Shown here one piece after another: positions 6,544 through 13,797 of a stretch of 14,926 nucleotides of DNA. Origin of the DNA: CAYOHP01 sp964403795 [NCBI: uncultured bacterium]. Its GTDB lineage: Bacteria; Muiribacteriota; UBA6191; CAZXTJ01. Every line of letters starts with the position of its first letter. Position 1 is the first letter of the stretch. The position numbers were made by a program, and so were the translations under genes. The stretch spans positions 1 to 14,926 of the forward strand of contig CAYOHP010000156.1 in assembly GCA_964403795.1 (NCBI GenBank). Direction: 5' to 3'. The notes under the pieces were generated by a model. It saw only the letters and a list, made by a program, of their open reading frames with translations. It searched no databases and was not told where the DNA came from.

Positions 6544-7799
6544 TCCGGTTGCGCCCGGGATTCCGACCGGGCCGCGGCCGAGTCGGCCAGAGCCTCCGGG
6601 AGCGGCCCCGAGATCTGCTGGTAGACCTCGTCTACGGCTACGTCGCGGGTGGCGTTGCCGAGCGCCTGGATGCCCCTGGCTTGCAGGGTGATCTGGGCGA
6701 GCGGGCGAGGCACCAGTCGGGACGGCACCAGGACGAGCATCCCGATCCGGGGAGCGTCCGGCTCTCCCTGGGCCTTGGGGGGCGAGCGCGGGAAGACCAG
6801 CGAGACCAGGGTCGAGGTCGCTCCGGAGCCTGCTTCGAGGCGGATCTCGGCGCTGCGATCGTCGTCCCAGGACCAGATCCGGAGGGCCAGGACCAGTGGG
6901 CCACCCCGGGTGTCGGGGACCGGGAGCACGATCCGGGTGTCGATCTCCCGGTCGACCGCCCCGAAGCTGTCGGAGAAGATGTCACTCGCCCCCCCGGTGG
7001 TCTTGGGATTCCCATAGGGGAGGTCGAACCAGGACGAGGTCCGGAGTCCGAACAACCGGCACCGATTGGGGGAGCGCTCGTTGCAGAGGTCGAGGTGGCG
7101 GGCGTAGTCCGGGCTGGCCGGGACATGCTCCCAGGTCCGGATGGGCAGCCAATCGCGGCCGCCCCTTGCCAGCGCGTGACGGTACCCGCGGCGAACCGCC
7201 AGAGGATCCGGACCGTTCCCCCCGTCGAGCTCCGGGTAGCGGATCGCGGTGGCGATCCTGGGCAGGAGCCGGTCCAGGAGGGGACCCAGGTCGTCGGGCA
7301 CCGAGGGGTCCGGCTCCTCGTACCGGCACGGTCCGAGCATGCGGCGCAGGGTGGCGAGTCGGGACAGGGGGGTGGCCATCAAGGGATCGAGGGTCTCGGC
7401 GTCGATCCCGGCCAGGGACTCGGCGACGGCCTCCTCCCGCAACTGCTCCCGCCAGGTGCCCCGGCCGTTCTCGAGCACCACCAGGGCTTCCTGGCGGGTG
7501 GTGTTGGGAGGCATCTCGAGCACCTCCCTCACGCTCGGTTGGTGCACGACGCGGTCGAGGAAGGCGGCGAGCCGCGACCCGTCAGGGGAGGTGACGGTTC
7601 CATCCTGCCCGGGGTTCCCGGAGGGCGGTGGGCTTGGAGACCGCGAGACTCCCCAGGCGGTGGCCAGGAGCAGGGCGGCTGCCAGGGCGGTACCGGGGCC
7701 GAGGCGGGGCGAGGGCGCGGCGGGCGGCCCGGGAGCGGCGTGGACGAGGGTGGGGTTCGACCCGGCCGGGCGTGGGGTGGCGAAGGTGGGATCCGACAC
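6534..7799 (-). CDS. Unrecognised single-pass membrane protein, pilin-cluster partner
   Basis: 421 residues; I do not recognise the family. A Pro/Ala-rich N-terminus (1-32) precedes one hydrophobic segment (about 33-52), a short Pro-rich linker, a helical region (about 72-185), and then a part richer in aromatic residues and beta-strand-like stretches (about 215-390). The latter includes WLPIRTWEHVPASPDYARHL (217-236) and LVLALRIWSWDDDRSAEIRL (302-321), suggesting an extracytoplasmic beta-sandwich-like domain. Cysteines occur at 158, 239 and 247; the last two could pair. The start is GTG, 11 bp after the stop of the PilX-like gene, with no clear ribosome site (GACCCCCGGACCC precedes it), so the start is less certain. 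Position immediately downstream of two pilin-type genes suggests the same operon and a role in the same surface structure. The TAG stop lies inside the end of the convergent folB. Confidence 0.7.
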   Translation of the reverse strand: MSDPTFATPRPAGSNPTLVHAAPGPPAAPSPRLGPGTALAAALLLATAWGVSRSPSPPPSGNPGQDGTVTSPDGSRLAAFLDRVVHQPSVREVLEMPPNTTRQEALVVLENGRGTWREQLREEAVAESLAGIDAETLDPLMATPLSRLATLRRMLGPCRYEEPDPSVPDDLGPLLDRLLPRIATAIRYPELDGGNGPDPLAVRRGYRHALARGGRDWLPIRTWEHVPASPDYARHLDLCNERSPNRCRLFGLRTSSWFDLPYGNPKTTGGASDIFSDSFGAVDREIDTRIVLPVPDTRGGPLVLALRIWSWDDDRSAEIRLEAGSGATSTLVSLVFPRSPPKAQGEPDAPRIGMLVLVPSRLVPRPLAQITLQARGIQALGNATRDVAVDEVYQQISGPLPEALADSAAARSESRAQPDQG

Positions 7800-7810
7800 G
7801 GGTCCGGGGG

Positions 7811-9802
7811 TCAGTGGGCCTGGAGGTAGGTCCGGGTATCCCGGTCCATGACCACCCGGAGGTTGGCGCCGTAGCTCTCGTGCTGGGTGGGATCCAGGTC
7901 GGGGTTGTAGGTCACGGTCTTGGCGGCCTCGCCGCGGACGAGGGAGCGGAGGTCGAGGCTCCCGGCCGCGATCCCTCCGGTCAGGGCCAGGCGCCCCTGG
8001 CCCGAGACCCGTCCTTCGAGCGCCACCAGGTGGGCGTCGACCTTCTCGCCCGTCTGGATCCGGATGTCGCCCCGGAGGCTGACCAGGGTGAGGGGGTTCT
8101 TCGGGCGGTCCTGCACGATCCGTCCCTTGATGACGATGTCGCCCTCGGCGATCACCATGCAGCCCTCACCCACGTTCACCTCGCCGAGCTCCAGGCCTCC
8201 CTTGGCGATGCGTACCACGCCGGGGACCTCCAGGGTGGCGTGGCGCCGGAACCGCGAATGGAAGGCGGCTTCGTCGGGGACCTCGAAGGTCTCGCGGGCC
8301 CTGAGGAAGCTCTCCAGGAGGGTCCCGTCCAGATCCTGGAGGGCGCCTCGGAAGAGGGTCTCCGGCTTCCCCGAGGCCTCGATGCGGCGGATCTGGCAGG
8401 CCCCGATCGATCCCTGCTTCGGGTCGGGGTAGAGGAAGGACCAGTCCCTCCCCGGATAGGGGATGACCCGTTGCAGGCCGGCCTCCGCCAGCACCGGACC
8501 TGGGACGAAGGGAGTGCCCCCGTCCTGCACGGTGGCGTTCTCCTGGAGCTGCTCCCGGTTGGTGGCGATGTAGTCCCAGGAGCGGTTGTAGGCCTCGTCC
8601 TCGATCCGCAACATGGCCCGGGAATAGGCCTCGTAGCTGGGGAAGCCGGCTGGGCCCGAGTCGCCCGGGAACTCGGCGGGAGACCGGTAGGGGAACCACA
8701 GTCCGTCCACCAGGCGGACCGTGAGGTAGCTGCGATAGGCGGGTCCCAGCACCACGGTAGGGCTGACGTACCGGGTGTCTCCGAAGAGATGCAGTCCCGA
8801 GGTCCGGTCATCGGCCTCCTCGGCGTCCGGGGGACGGCGGTAGGTCCCGGCAGGGGCGCGCGCCGAGCCCAGTTTGGGGCTGGTGAGGATCCCTCCATAG
8901 AAGCCGAAGGTGATCCCGATCTCGCTCTCGGCACCCGGGACGAGCTCGGCGGGCAGCAGGTAGCGGGTGCGGCGGAGATGGAAGAGTTCCTCGTAGGCGT
9001 TGGCTCCCGACCCGTGGACGAGGTGGAGGAACCAGGGAGTGCGACCGCCCAGGTAGACCATGCCCGCCCCGTCCGGGACCAGGCCCGAGACGGCTTCTGC
9101 CAGCGGGTAGAACTTGCCGTCGAGGACCGCCGGGATCTGGTCGCGTCGGTGGTAGAGGACGACCGGTCGGGCCGGGCCGTCGTCGAGGCGGAAGCCCTTG
9201 GAGGGATCGAGGCGGTCGTACGACAGCAGGTTCGGGGTCTCCTCGCCCCGCTCCCGCACGAACAGGGTGAACTTGGAGAGGACCGGGGCCACCACCGACA
9301 CGACCCTCACCGGGCGCGCCTCGATCAGGGCGCGGGTGACGCCCCGGTAGGTGGCCCGGGAGACCAGCGAGAGCTCCCCCACCTTCTCCCGGGGGTCGCC
9401 GAGCAGGCCCCTCATTCCGTCGGCGGGATGCAAGGTGCGGAACCCCCGGAACTCGACCGAGGCCTCGATGGTGGCCCCCTGACCGATCATGCCCGCGAGC
9501 TCCTTGAGGAAGGGGGCTTCGATGGGGAGGGAGATCCGCTCCAGCTCCTCCGAGGTGCTCTCGAGCAGCAGGGCGTGGATCTCGGTCCCGGGCCGGACCG
9601 CGCTCTCCTTCAGGTACTCGCGGGTGACGTTGAGACCGGATTCGGCGAGGTAGAGGGCGGTCTCGCCGAAGGTGTAGCGATGGGCGTCCAGGTACTGCTG
9701 GCGACTGACGTGGTTCAGCGAGAAGACGCCGATCGCCACCAGGATCACCAGCGCTCCCACGATCGCCAGGGTGGCGCCCCTGCGGGATCCCGTGCGGATC
9801 AT
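7811..9802 (-). CDS. PilX-like pilus assembly protein with C-terminal beta-solenoid
   Basis: A 663-residue protein. MIRTGSRRGATLAIVG followed by hydrophobic residues (about 10-29) and then LYLAESGLNVTREYL (50-64) is the pattern of PilX/GspK-type minor pilin proteins: RG before the membrane helix and AEsGLn after it, without the Glu at mature position 5. The body (about 70-520) is unrecognised and aromatic-rich. From about 530 to 617 short repeats such as EGDIVIKGRIV, RGDIRIQTGEKVDAHLVALEG and GQGRLALTGGIAAGSL look like a right-handed beta-solenoid, resembling bactofilin-like or PilX C-terminal beta-helical domains. I chose the ATG at 9802 because the signal begins there, TGAGG precedes it, and a start at 10261 would only add 153 low-complexity residues antisense-like to nothing and overlapping the upstream coiled-coil gene. 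It begins 19 bp after that gene's stop. Expected location is the inner membrane/periplasm, as a minor pilin. Confidence 0.75.
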   Translation of the reverse strand: MIRTGSRRGATLAIVGALVILVAIGVFSLNHVSRQQYLDAHRYTFGETALYLAESGLNVTREYLKESAVRPGTEIHALLLESTSEELERISLPIEAPFLKELAGMIGQGATIEASVEFRGFRTLHPADGMRGLLGDPREKVGELSLVSRATYRGVTRALIEARPVRVVSVVAPVLSKFTLFVRERGEETPNLLSYDRLDPSKGFRLDDGPARPVVLYHRRDQIPAVLDGKFYPLAEAVSGLVPDGAGMVYLGGRTPWFLHLVHGSGANAYEELFHLRRTRYLLPAELVPGAESEIGITFGFYGGILTSPKLGSARAPAGTYRRPPDAEEADDRTSGLHLFGDTRYVSPTVVLGPAYRSYLTVRLVDGLWFPYRSPAEFPGDSGPAGFPSYEAYSRAMLRIEDEAYNRSWDYIATNREQLQENATVQDGGTPFVPGPVLAEAGLQRVIPYPGRDWSFLYPDPKQGSIGACQIRRIEASGKPETLFRGALQDLDGTLLESFLRARETFEVPDEAAFHSRFRRHATLEVPGVVRIAKGGLELGEVNVGEGCMVIAEGDIVIKGRIVQDRPKNPLTLVSLRGDIRIQTGEKVDAHLVALEGRVSGQGRLALTGGIAAGSLDLRSLVRGEAAKTVTYNPDLDPTQHESYGANLRVVMDRDTRTYLQAH

Positions 9803-9821
9803 GGCCTCATCTCGTCTCTTC

Positions 9822-12800
9822 TCAGCGACCGGCCGTGAGGGCGGCCTGGTTGGCTCGCTGGGTCGCCATGTTGGCAGCGACCGCCGCCTCGGCGGCCGCG
9901 CGCTGGAGGGCGCTGGCGTTGCCGAGGGCCGCGTCGGCCACGGCCTGGGCCTGGGCCGAAGCGCTGGCGAGCTGGTCGGCGGTCTGGCGGGCCGCCTCGG
10001 CTTCCCTCCGGGCGGCATCGGCCTCGGAACTCTCCTTCCCGTAGGCGGCCTCGGCCTCGGCGGCCACCGAGGCAGCCTGGGAGGCGGCGGCGGCGGCGGT
10101 GGCGGCCTCCTGGGAGGCGGTGTTGGCCGCCGACTGGGCCGATTCGTACTCGGCCTCGGCCCGATCGCTGGCGGCGGCGGCCGCGTCCGCGGCGGCCTTG
10201 AAGGTGGTCGCCTGCTCCCGGGCGGCGGTGGCCGCAGTCCGGTCGTCGGCGGCCCGGGCATTGGCGATCTCGACGGCGCTCTTGCCCTGGGCGATCACGT
10301 CGTCGGCCGTCTTCTGCTGCAGGTCGCGCTGGGAGACCTTCTCCTTGGCCTCCTCGGCGGCGGAGGCGGCGGCGTCGGCGGCGTTCTCCCAGTTCGACTT
10401 GCGGCCGTTGAAGTAGTCCGTGTCCTGGCCGAGCTTGGTGTCCGCAGTGGAGAGCTCGGTCTTCTTGCCGTCGAGAGCGGTGGTCGCTGCTTCGTGGGTG
10501 GAGACCGCGGTGTCCCGCTGGGCCTGGGCCTGGTCGCGGACCGTGGTCGCCTGGTCGAAGGCCTGCTGGGCACCGTCGCGCTGGCCTTCTGCGGCCCTGA
10601 GGTCGGAGACGGCCCCGTCGAGCTTGCCCTGGGCCGTGGTCCGGGCCGCGGTGGCCTGGTCGAGGGTGGACTGGGCCTGGTTCCGGGCCTCGACCGCCCC
10701 GTCATACTTGGTCTGGGCCGCGGCCTGGGCGGTCTTCGCCTGGGAGAGGGCAGACTCCGCCTGCTGCTTCGCCTGCTCCGCCTCCCGCTTGGCCTGCTCG
10801 GCCTTGGCCTTCTGGTCCTTGGCGGCGTCGCGCTCCTGGGTCCGCTTGTTCCGTTCCGCGAGCGCCTGGTCCCGGGCCTTCTGGGCGGCCTCCTGGGCCT
10901 GCTGGGCGCTCTTCAGGTCCGCTTCGGCCCTGGTGACGTCGTTCCTGGCGCTGCTGACGTTGCCTTCCTCGCGGTTGAGACGATCCCGAGCGCTGGACAG
11001 GCGGCTGTTGGCGTCGTTGGCCCGGGAGCGGGCCGCATTGCACTCGGACTCGGGCTTGCCCTCGGCACAGGCTCCCGAGACCGCGCCGGAGGCGCTGTTG
11101 GCGGCACTCTGGGCGTCCCGGTAGGCGCTCTCGGCGGAGCGCAGGGCGGACTCGGCCGAAGCCAGGTCCTGGCGCTGGGTCGAGAGGTCGGTCTCGGCGG
11201 CCCGGGTGTCGTTCTTGCGGCCGGTCAGCGTGTTCTCGGCACTGTCGAGGGTCTGGTTGGCGTCCCGGAGAGCGCCCTCGGCCTCGGTCAGCTTGGTGGT
11301 GGCGGCGTCGAGCTCCTGGCTCCGCTGGTCGAGCTCCTGGCTCCGCTGGCGCAGGTCTCCCTCCCGGGCCGCGGTGTCCTGCTTGCGGGCGTCCAGCTCG
11401 GTCAGGGCGGCCGCTTCCTCGGCGATCCGGGCGGTCAGCTGGTTCTTCGCCTCGGTCTCCTCGCCGATCCTCGCCGCCAGTTCGCCTTCGGCGTCCCGGA
11501 CCAGGCCGGCCCGCTCGTCGACGAGGGCCTTGGCGGCATCGAGTTCGTCGGAGCGGGCCTGGCGTTCGGCCTCGGCCGCAGCCAGCTCGGCCTCGGCGGC
11601 CTCCCGGGCCTGGTTCTTGGCCAACTCGTCGGCGGCGGCCGCCTGCACCTCGCCGGTGAGGCGGTCCACTTCGGTCTGGGACGCTTCCATCGTGTCCCTG
11701 GCCGTCTCCATCTCGGTCATGGCGGCGGCCGCCTGTTCGCTCTGGGCCTTGGCGGCGGCCTCGGCAGCTTCGGCGGCGGTCTGGCGGCTGAGGAGTTCCT
11801 GGAGGGCCAGGGCGGCCTCCTCCGCGGTCATGGTGGCGATCTCGGCTGCCAACCGCTCGCTCTCGGTGGCGACCGTCTCGGCGGCGGTGGCGACCGCGTC
11901 GGCGGCGGTGTAGGCCTGGTTGGCCTGGGCCGCGATGTCGCGGGCGATCTGGGCCTGGCGGGCAGCGGCGGCCGCGGCAGCCTGTGCCTGGGCGGCCTGC
12001 TGGGCGGCGGTGGCCGCGGCCTGGGCGGCCGCGACCGCGGCGGCCCGGGCTTCAGCGGCCTGCTGGTCGGCGGCGGCGGCCTCGGCGGCGGCCTGCTGGG
12101 CCTCGGCGGCGGTGCGGGCCTCGGTGGCGGCTGCCTGGTTGGCCTGGGCCTGGGCCGCCTGGGCTGCGGCCTCGGCGGCGGCCGCGTCGGCGGCGGCCTT
12201 CTGGGCGGCGGCGGCGAGGTCGGCGGCCTGCTTGCCTGCCGCCGCGGCCTGGGCTGCGGCCTGGGCCGCAGCGGCCTCGCGGGCTGCCTGGTCGGCGGCG
12301 GCCCGAGCGGCGTCGGCGGCGGCCTGGGCCGCGGCGGCCTCGGCGGCAGCCTGGGCGGCGGGATCGACGGTCGGTGCGGTCACCGGCGGGACGGTGGGGT
12401 TACCGGCAGCCGGAACCGTCGGGATCCCGGCTGCGGGGTCGGTCCCGCTCCCGGGCGTGCCGACCGAGGAGGCAGGGATGGTGGATCCCGGATCCAGGCC
12501 CGGGATGCCGGAGACGCCCGGGGGATCGGTGCCCGGGGTGGCGGAACTGGCGATCACGATGTCGCCGCCCGGCCCGCTGGGCCCGCCTCCCTCGATGCCG
12601 CCCGGAGTGGTACCGACCAGCCGGACGCCGTCATCGGGGGAGCCTTCGGCTCCGTCGAGCAGGGAGGGGGGATAGCGGATCCCGTCGAGCTCGCCGTCGC
12701 GGGCGGCCTGGACGGCCTCGGGGCTCCGATCGTCGAGCGCGTCGGCGACCCCCGAGACCCGGGTCAGGAGATCGACGACCTCGCCGCTGGAGCGACCGGC

Positions 12801-13724
12801 CTGGCGCAGCGTCTGGTCGATCCGGGCCAGGCCGCGGGCGGCCATGCGTCGCACCCCGTCGAGGTTGCCGATCTCCCACTCCTGGATCATCTCGGCCAGC
12901 CGGGCGGCCTCTTCGGGCTGGTGGCCGAGCTGCTTCAGGCGTTCGATCATGTCCATGATGGAGGTGGGCCGGATCCCCTCCGGGACCTTGGGGAGGAGGA
13001 AGGCCCGGCCGATCGGTCGCGCTTCCACGCCCGCCGAGTCGATCTCCAGGTCGAGGCCGGCCCCCAAGGCTCGGGAGGGCACCAGGACGTCGCCCGCGAA
13101 CTCTTCCGGCATGCGTCCGTCGGCGCCCCCACCCCTGGCCTCGCCACCCTCGACGGCCGAGGTCCTCCGGTTCCAGCCCGTCTGCTCGAGGCTGGCGAGG
13201 AGGGCGGCCAGATCGGCGATCGAATCGCCCACCAACGGGGGGATGGGAGGATCGAGCGGGGTGATCCGGACCTCGAAATCGTCCACCAGGATCGAGGCCG
13301 AGCCGGGTTCGACCTCCCGGACCAGGAGGCGGGCGATGTCGCCCGGTTCCCCGGTCTCGTAGCGGCTCTCCCGTCCGTCGGCGCTGCGGATCCTGAGCAC
13401 CCCGTCGGGTCCGACCTCGAAAAGGGTCTCGGTGTAGACGACCGCTCCGTCCCGGTGCTCCCGGTGGACCACCACGAAGCCGGTCTCGGTGCGGATCACC
13501 TTGGCGGCGAAACGCAGGACCCGGCGCAGCCGCTCCATGAACAGGCCGCGCGACTTGGCATAGCCGGCCCTGAGGGTCCCGCCCACCGAGCGAACGGTCA
13601 GGAACCGGACCGCCTCGGTGGCCAGGGCCAGCAGCCCGGCACCCAGACCGATCGCGAGGGTGACCTCGACGACCGTGTAACCCGGCCGCCGCCGCGGTCG
13701 GGTCGAAGGGGAATTCCGACCCAT
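9822..13724 (-). CDS. Giant type IV pilin-like protein with Ala-rich coiled-coil hairpin
   Basis: 1300 residues. The N-terminus is a type IV prepilin signal: a basic leader ending RRRPG15, then YTVVEVTLAIGLGAGLL with Glu at mature position 5. PilD-type peptidase should cleave after Gly15. A probable pilin-like globular region follows (about 45-180, strands such as TGFVVVHREH and SILVDDFEVRITP), then helices with VPEGIRPTSIMDMIERLKQL, then a Pro/Gly linker (about 380-455). From 456 to about 1297 the sequence is Ala/Gln/Glu/Arg-rich and helix-forming. By eye its only proline is in the loop C886-AEGKPESE-C895, and these are the only cysteines in the protein. Leucines recur every seventh residue from 791 to 833. 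I infer an antiparallel coiled-coil hairpin closed by a disulfide at its tip. Most pilins have 130-250 residues. ATG 13724 is preferred over TTG 13778 because GGAGG lies 7 bases before it. A surface fibre, spacer or stalk role is inferred. Confidence 0.8.
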   Translation of the reverse strand: MGRNSPSTRPRRRPGYTVVEVTLAIGLGAGLLALATEAVRFLTVRSVGGTLRAGYAKSRGLFMERLRRVLRFAAKVIRTETGFVVVHREHRDGAVVYTETLFEVGPDGVLRIRSADGRESRYETGEPGDIARLLVREVEPGSASILVDDFEVRITPLDPPIPPLVGDSIADLAALLASLEQTGWNRRTSAVEGGEARGGGADGRMPEEFAGDVLVPSRALGAGLDLEIDSAGVEARPIGRAFLLPKVPEGIRPTSIMDMIERLKQLGHQPEEAARLAEMIQEWEIGNLDGVRRMAARGLARIDQTLRQAGRSSGEVVDLLTRVSGVADALDDRSPEAVQAARDGELDGIRYPPSLLDGAEGSPDDGVRLVGTTPGGIEGGGPSGPGGDIVIASSATPGTDPPGVSGIPGLDPGSTIPASSVGTPGSGTDPAAGIPTVPAAGNPTVPPVTAPTVDPAAQAAAEAAAAQAAADAARAAADQAAREAAAAQAAAQAAAAGKQAADLAAAAQKAAADAAAAEAAAQAAQAQANQAAATEARTAAEAQQAAAEAAAADQQAAEARAAAVAAAQAAATAAQQAAQAQAAAAAAARQAQIARDIAAQANQAYTAADAVATAAETVATESERLAAEIATMTAEEAALALQELLSRQTAAEAAEAAAKAQSEQAAAAMTEMETARDTMEASQTEVDRLTGEVQAAAADELAKNQAREAAEAELAAAEAERQARSDELDAAKALVDERAGLVRDAEGELAARIGEETEAKNQLTARIAEEAAALTELDARKQDTAAREGDLRQRSQELDQRSQELDAATTKLTEAEGALRDANQTLDSAENTLTGRKNDTRAAETDLSTQRQDLASAESALRSAESAYRDAQSAANSASGAVSGACAEGKPESECNAARSRANDANSRLSSARDRLNREEGNVSSARNDVTRAEADLKSAQQAQEAAQKARDQALAERNKRTQERDAAKDQKAKAEQAKREAEQAKQQAESALSQAKTAQAAAQTKYDGAVEARNQAQSTLDQATAARTTAQGKLDGAVSDLRAAEGQRDGAQQAFDQATTVRDQAQAQRDTAVSTHEAATTALDGKKTELSTADTKLGQDTDYFNGRKSNWENAADAAASAAEEAKEKVSQRDLQQKTADDVIAQGKSAVEIANARAADDRTAATAAREQATTFKAAADAAAAASDRAEAEYESAQSAANTASQEAATAAAAASQAASVAAEAEAAYGKESSEADAARREAEAARQTADQLASASAQAQAVADAALGNASALQRAAAEAAVAANMATQRANQAALTAGR
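9837..12359 (-). repeat. Low-complexity coiled-coil-encoding DNA
   Basis: The stretch is dominated by GCC/GCG alanine codons mixed with CAG, GAG and CGG, coding for the helical part of the giant pilin-like protein (residues 456-1296). The DNA is highly repetitive at short scale, especially 11900-12360. The antisense strand therefore lacks stop codons over its whole length, which produces a spurious Gly/Leu-rich open frame. Assembly errors are plausible in such DNA, but the frame stays open throughout. Confidence 0.65.
11307..11348. repeat. Perfect 21-bp tandem duplication equal to one heptad
   Basis: Two identical 21-bp units (11307-11327 and 11328-11348) lie head to tail. On the minus strand each codes for QRSQELD, so residues 793-799 and 800-806 are identical. 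The unit is exactly seven codons, so the duplication keeps both reading frame and coiled-coil register, with Leu798 and Leu805 in the same heptad position. Perfect identity suggests a recent duplication. Confidence 0.9.
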
Positions 13725-13797
13725 TCCGTTCCCTCCCTGCATGGAGAGAGTGTGCCCTGGGCCCAAGGGATAGAACAAACCCCCGGGGCCTCGGAAT
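13725..13797. promoter_or_regulatory. leuS to pilin intergenic region with strong ribosome site
   Basis: This 73-bp gap holds a strong minus-strand Shine-Dalgarno sequence, AGGGAGGG (13731-13738), 6-7 bases before the ATG at 13724. That fixes the pilin start. Near the middle is an imperfect palindrome around TGGGCCCA (13758-13765), flanked by CCCT and AGGG (13755-13769). On the leuS-proximal side CCCCGGGGG is followed by TTTGTTCT on the minus strand. This is not a good hairpin, so I see no convincing terminator, and read-through from leuS is possible. Confidence 0.45.

Noticed and set aside
6291-9838. Plus-strand frames 6291-7829 and 7628-9838
   Set aside because: They lie antisense to the pilin-cassette genes and show only high-GC composition, with no motif or ribosome site.
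9803-10261. N-terminal extension of the PilX-like gene by 153 residues
   Set aside because: The extension is Pro/Arg low-complexity sequence lying out of frame over the 3' end of the coiled-coil gene. The signal-like N-terminus and a ribosome site fit the ATG at 9802.
9837-12359. CRISPR-like or VNTR array suggested by dense short repeats
   Set aside because: Repeats are codon-level alanine runs without regular unit length or spacers, apart from the single 21-bp duplication; they are coding.
13725-13778. Earlier TTG (13778) or ATG (13742) start for the pilin-like gene
   Set aside because: The AGGGAGGG ribosome site lies downstream of both and is ideally spaced for the ATG at 13724, which gives a normal 15-residue prepilin leader.
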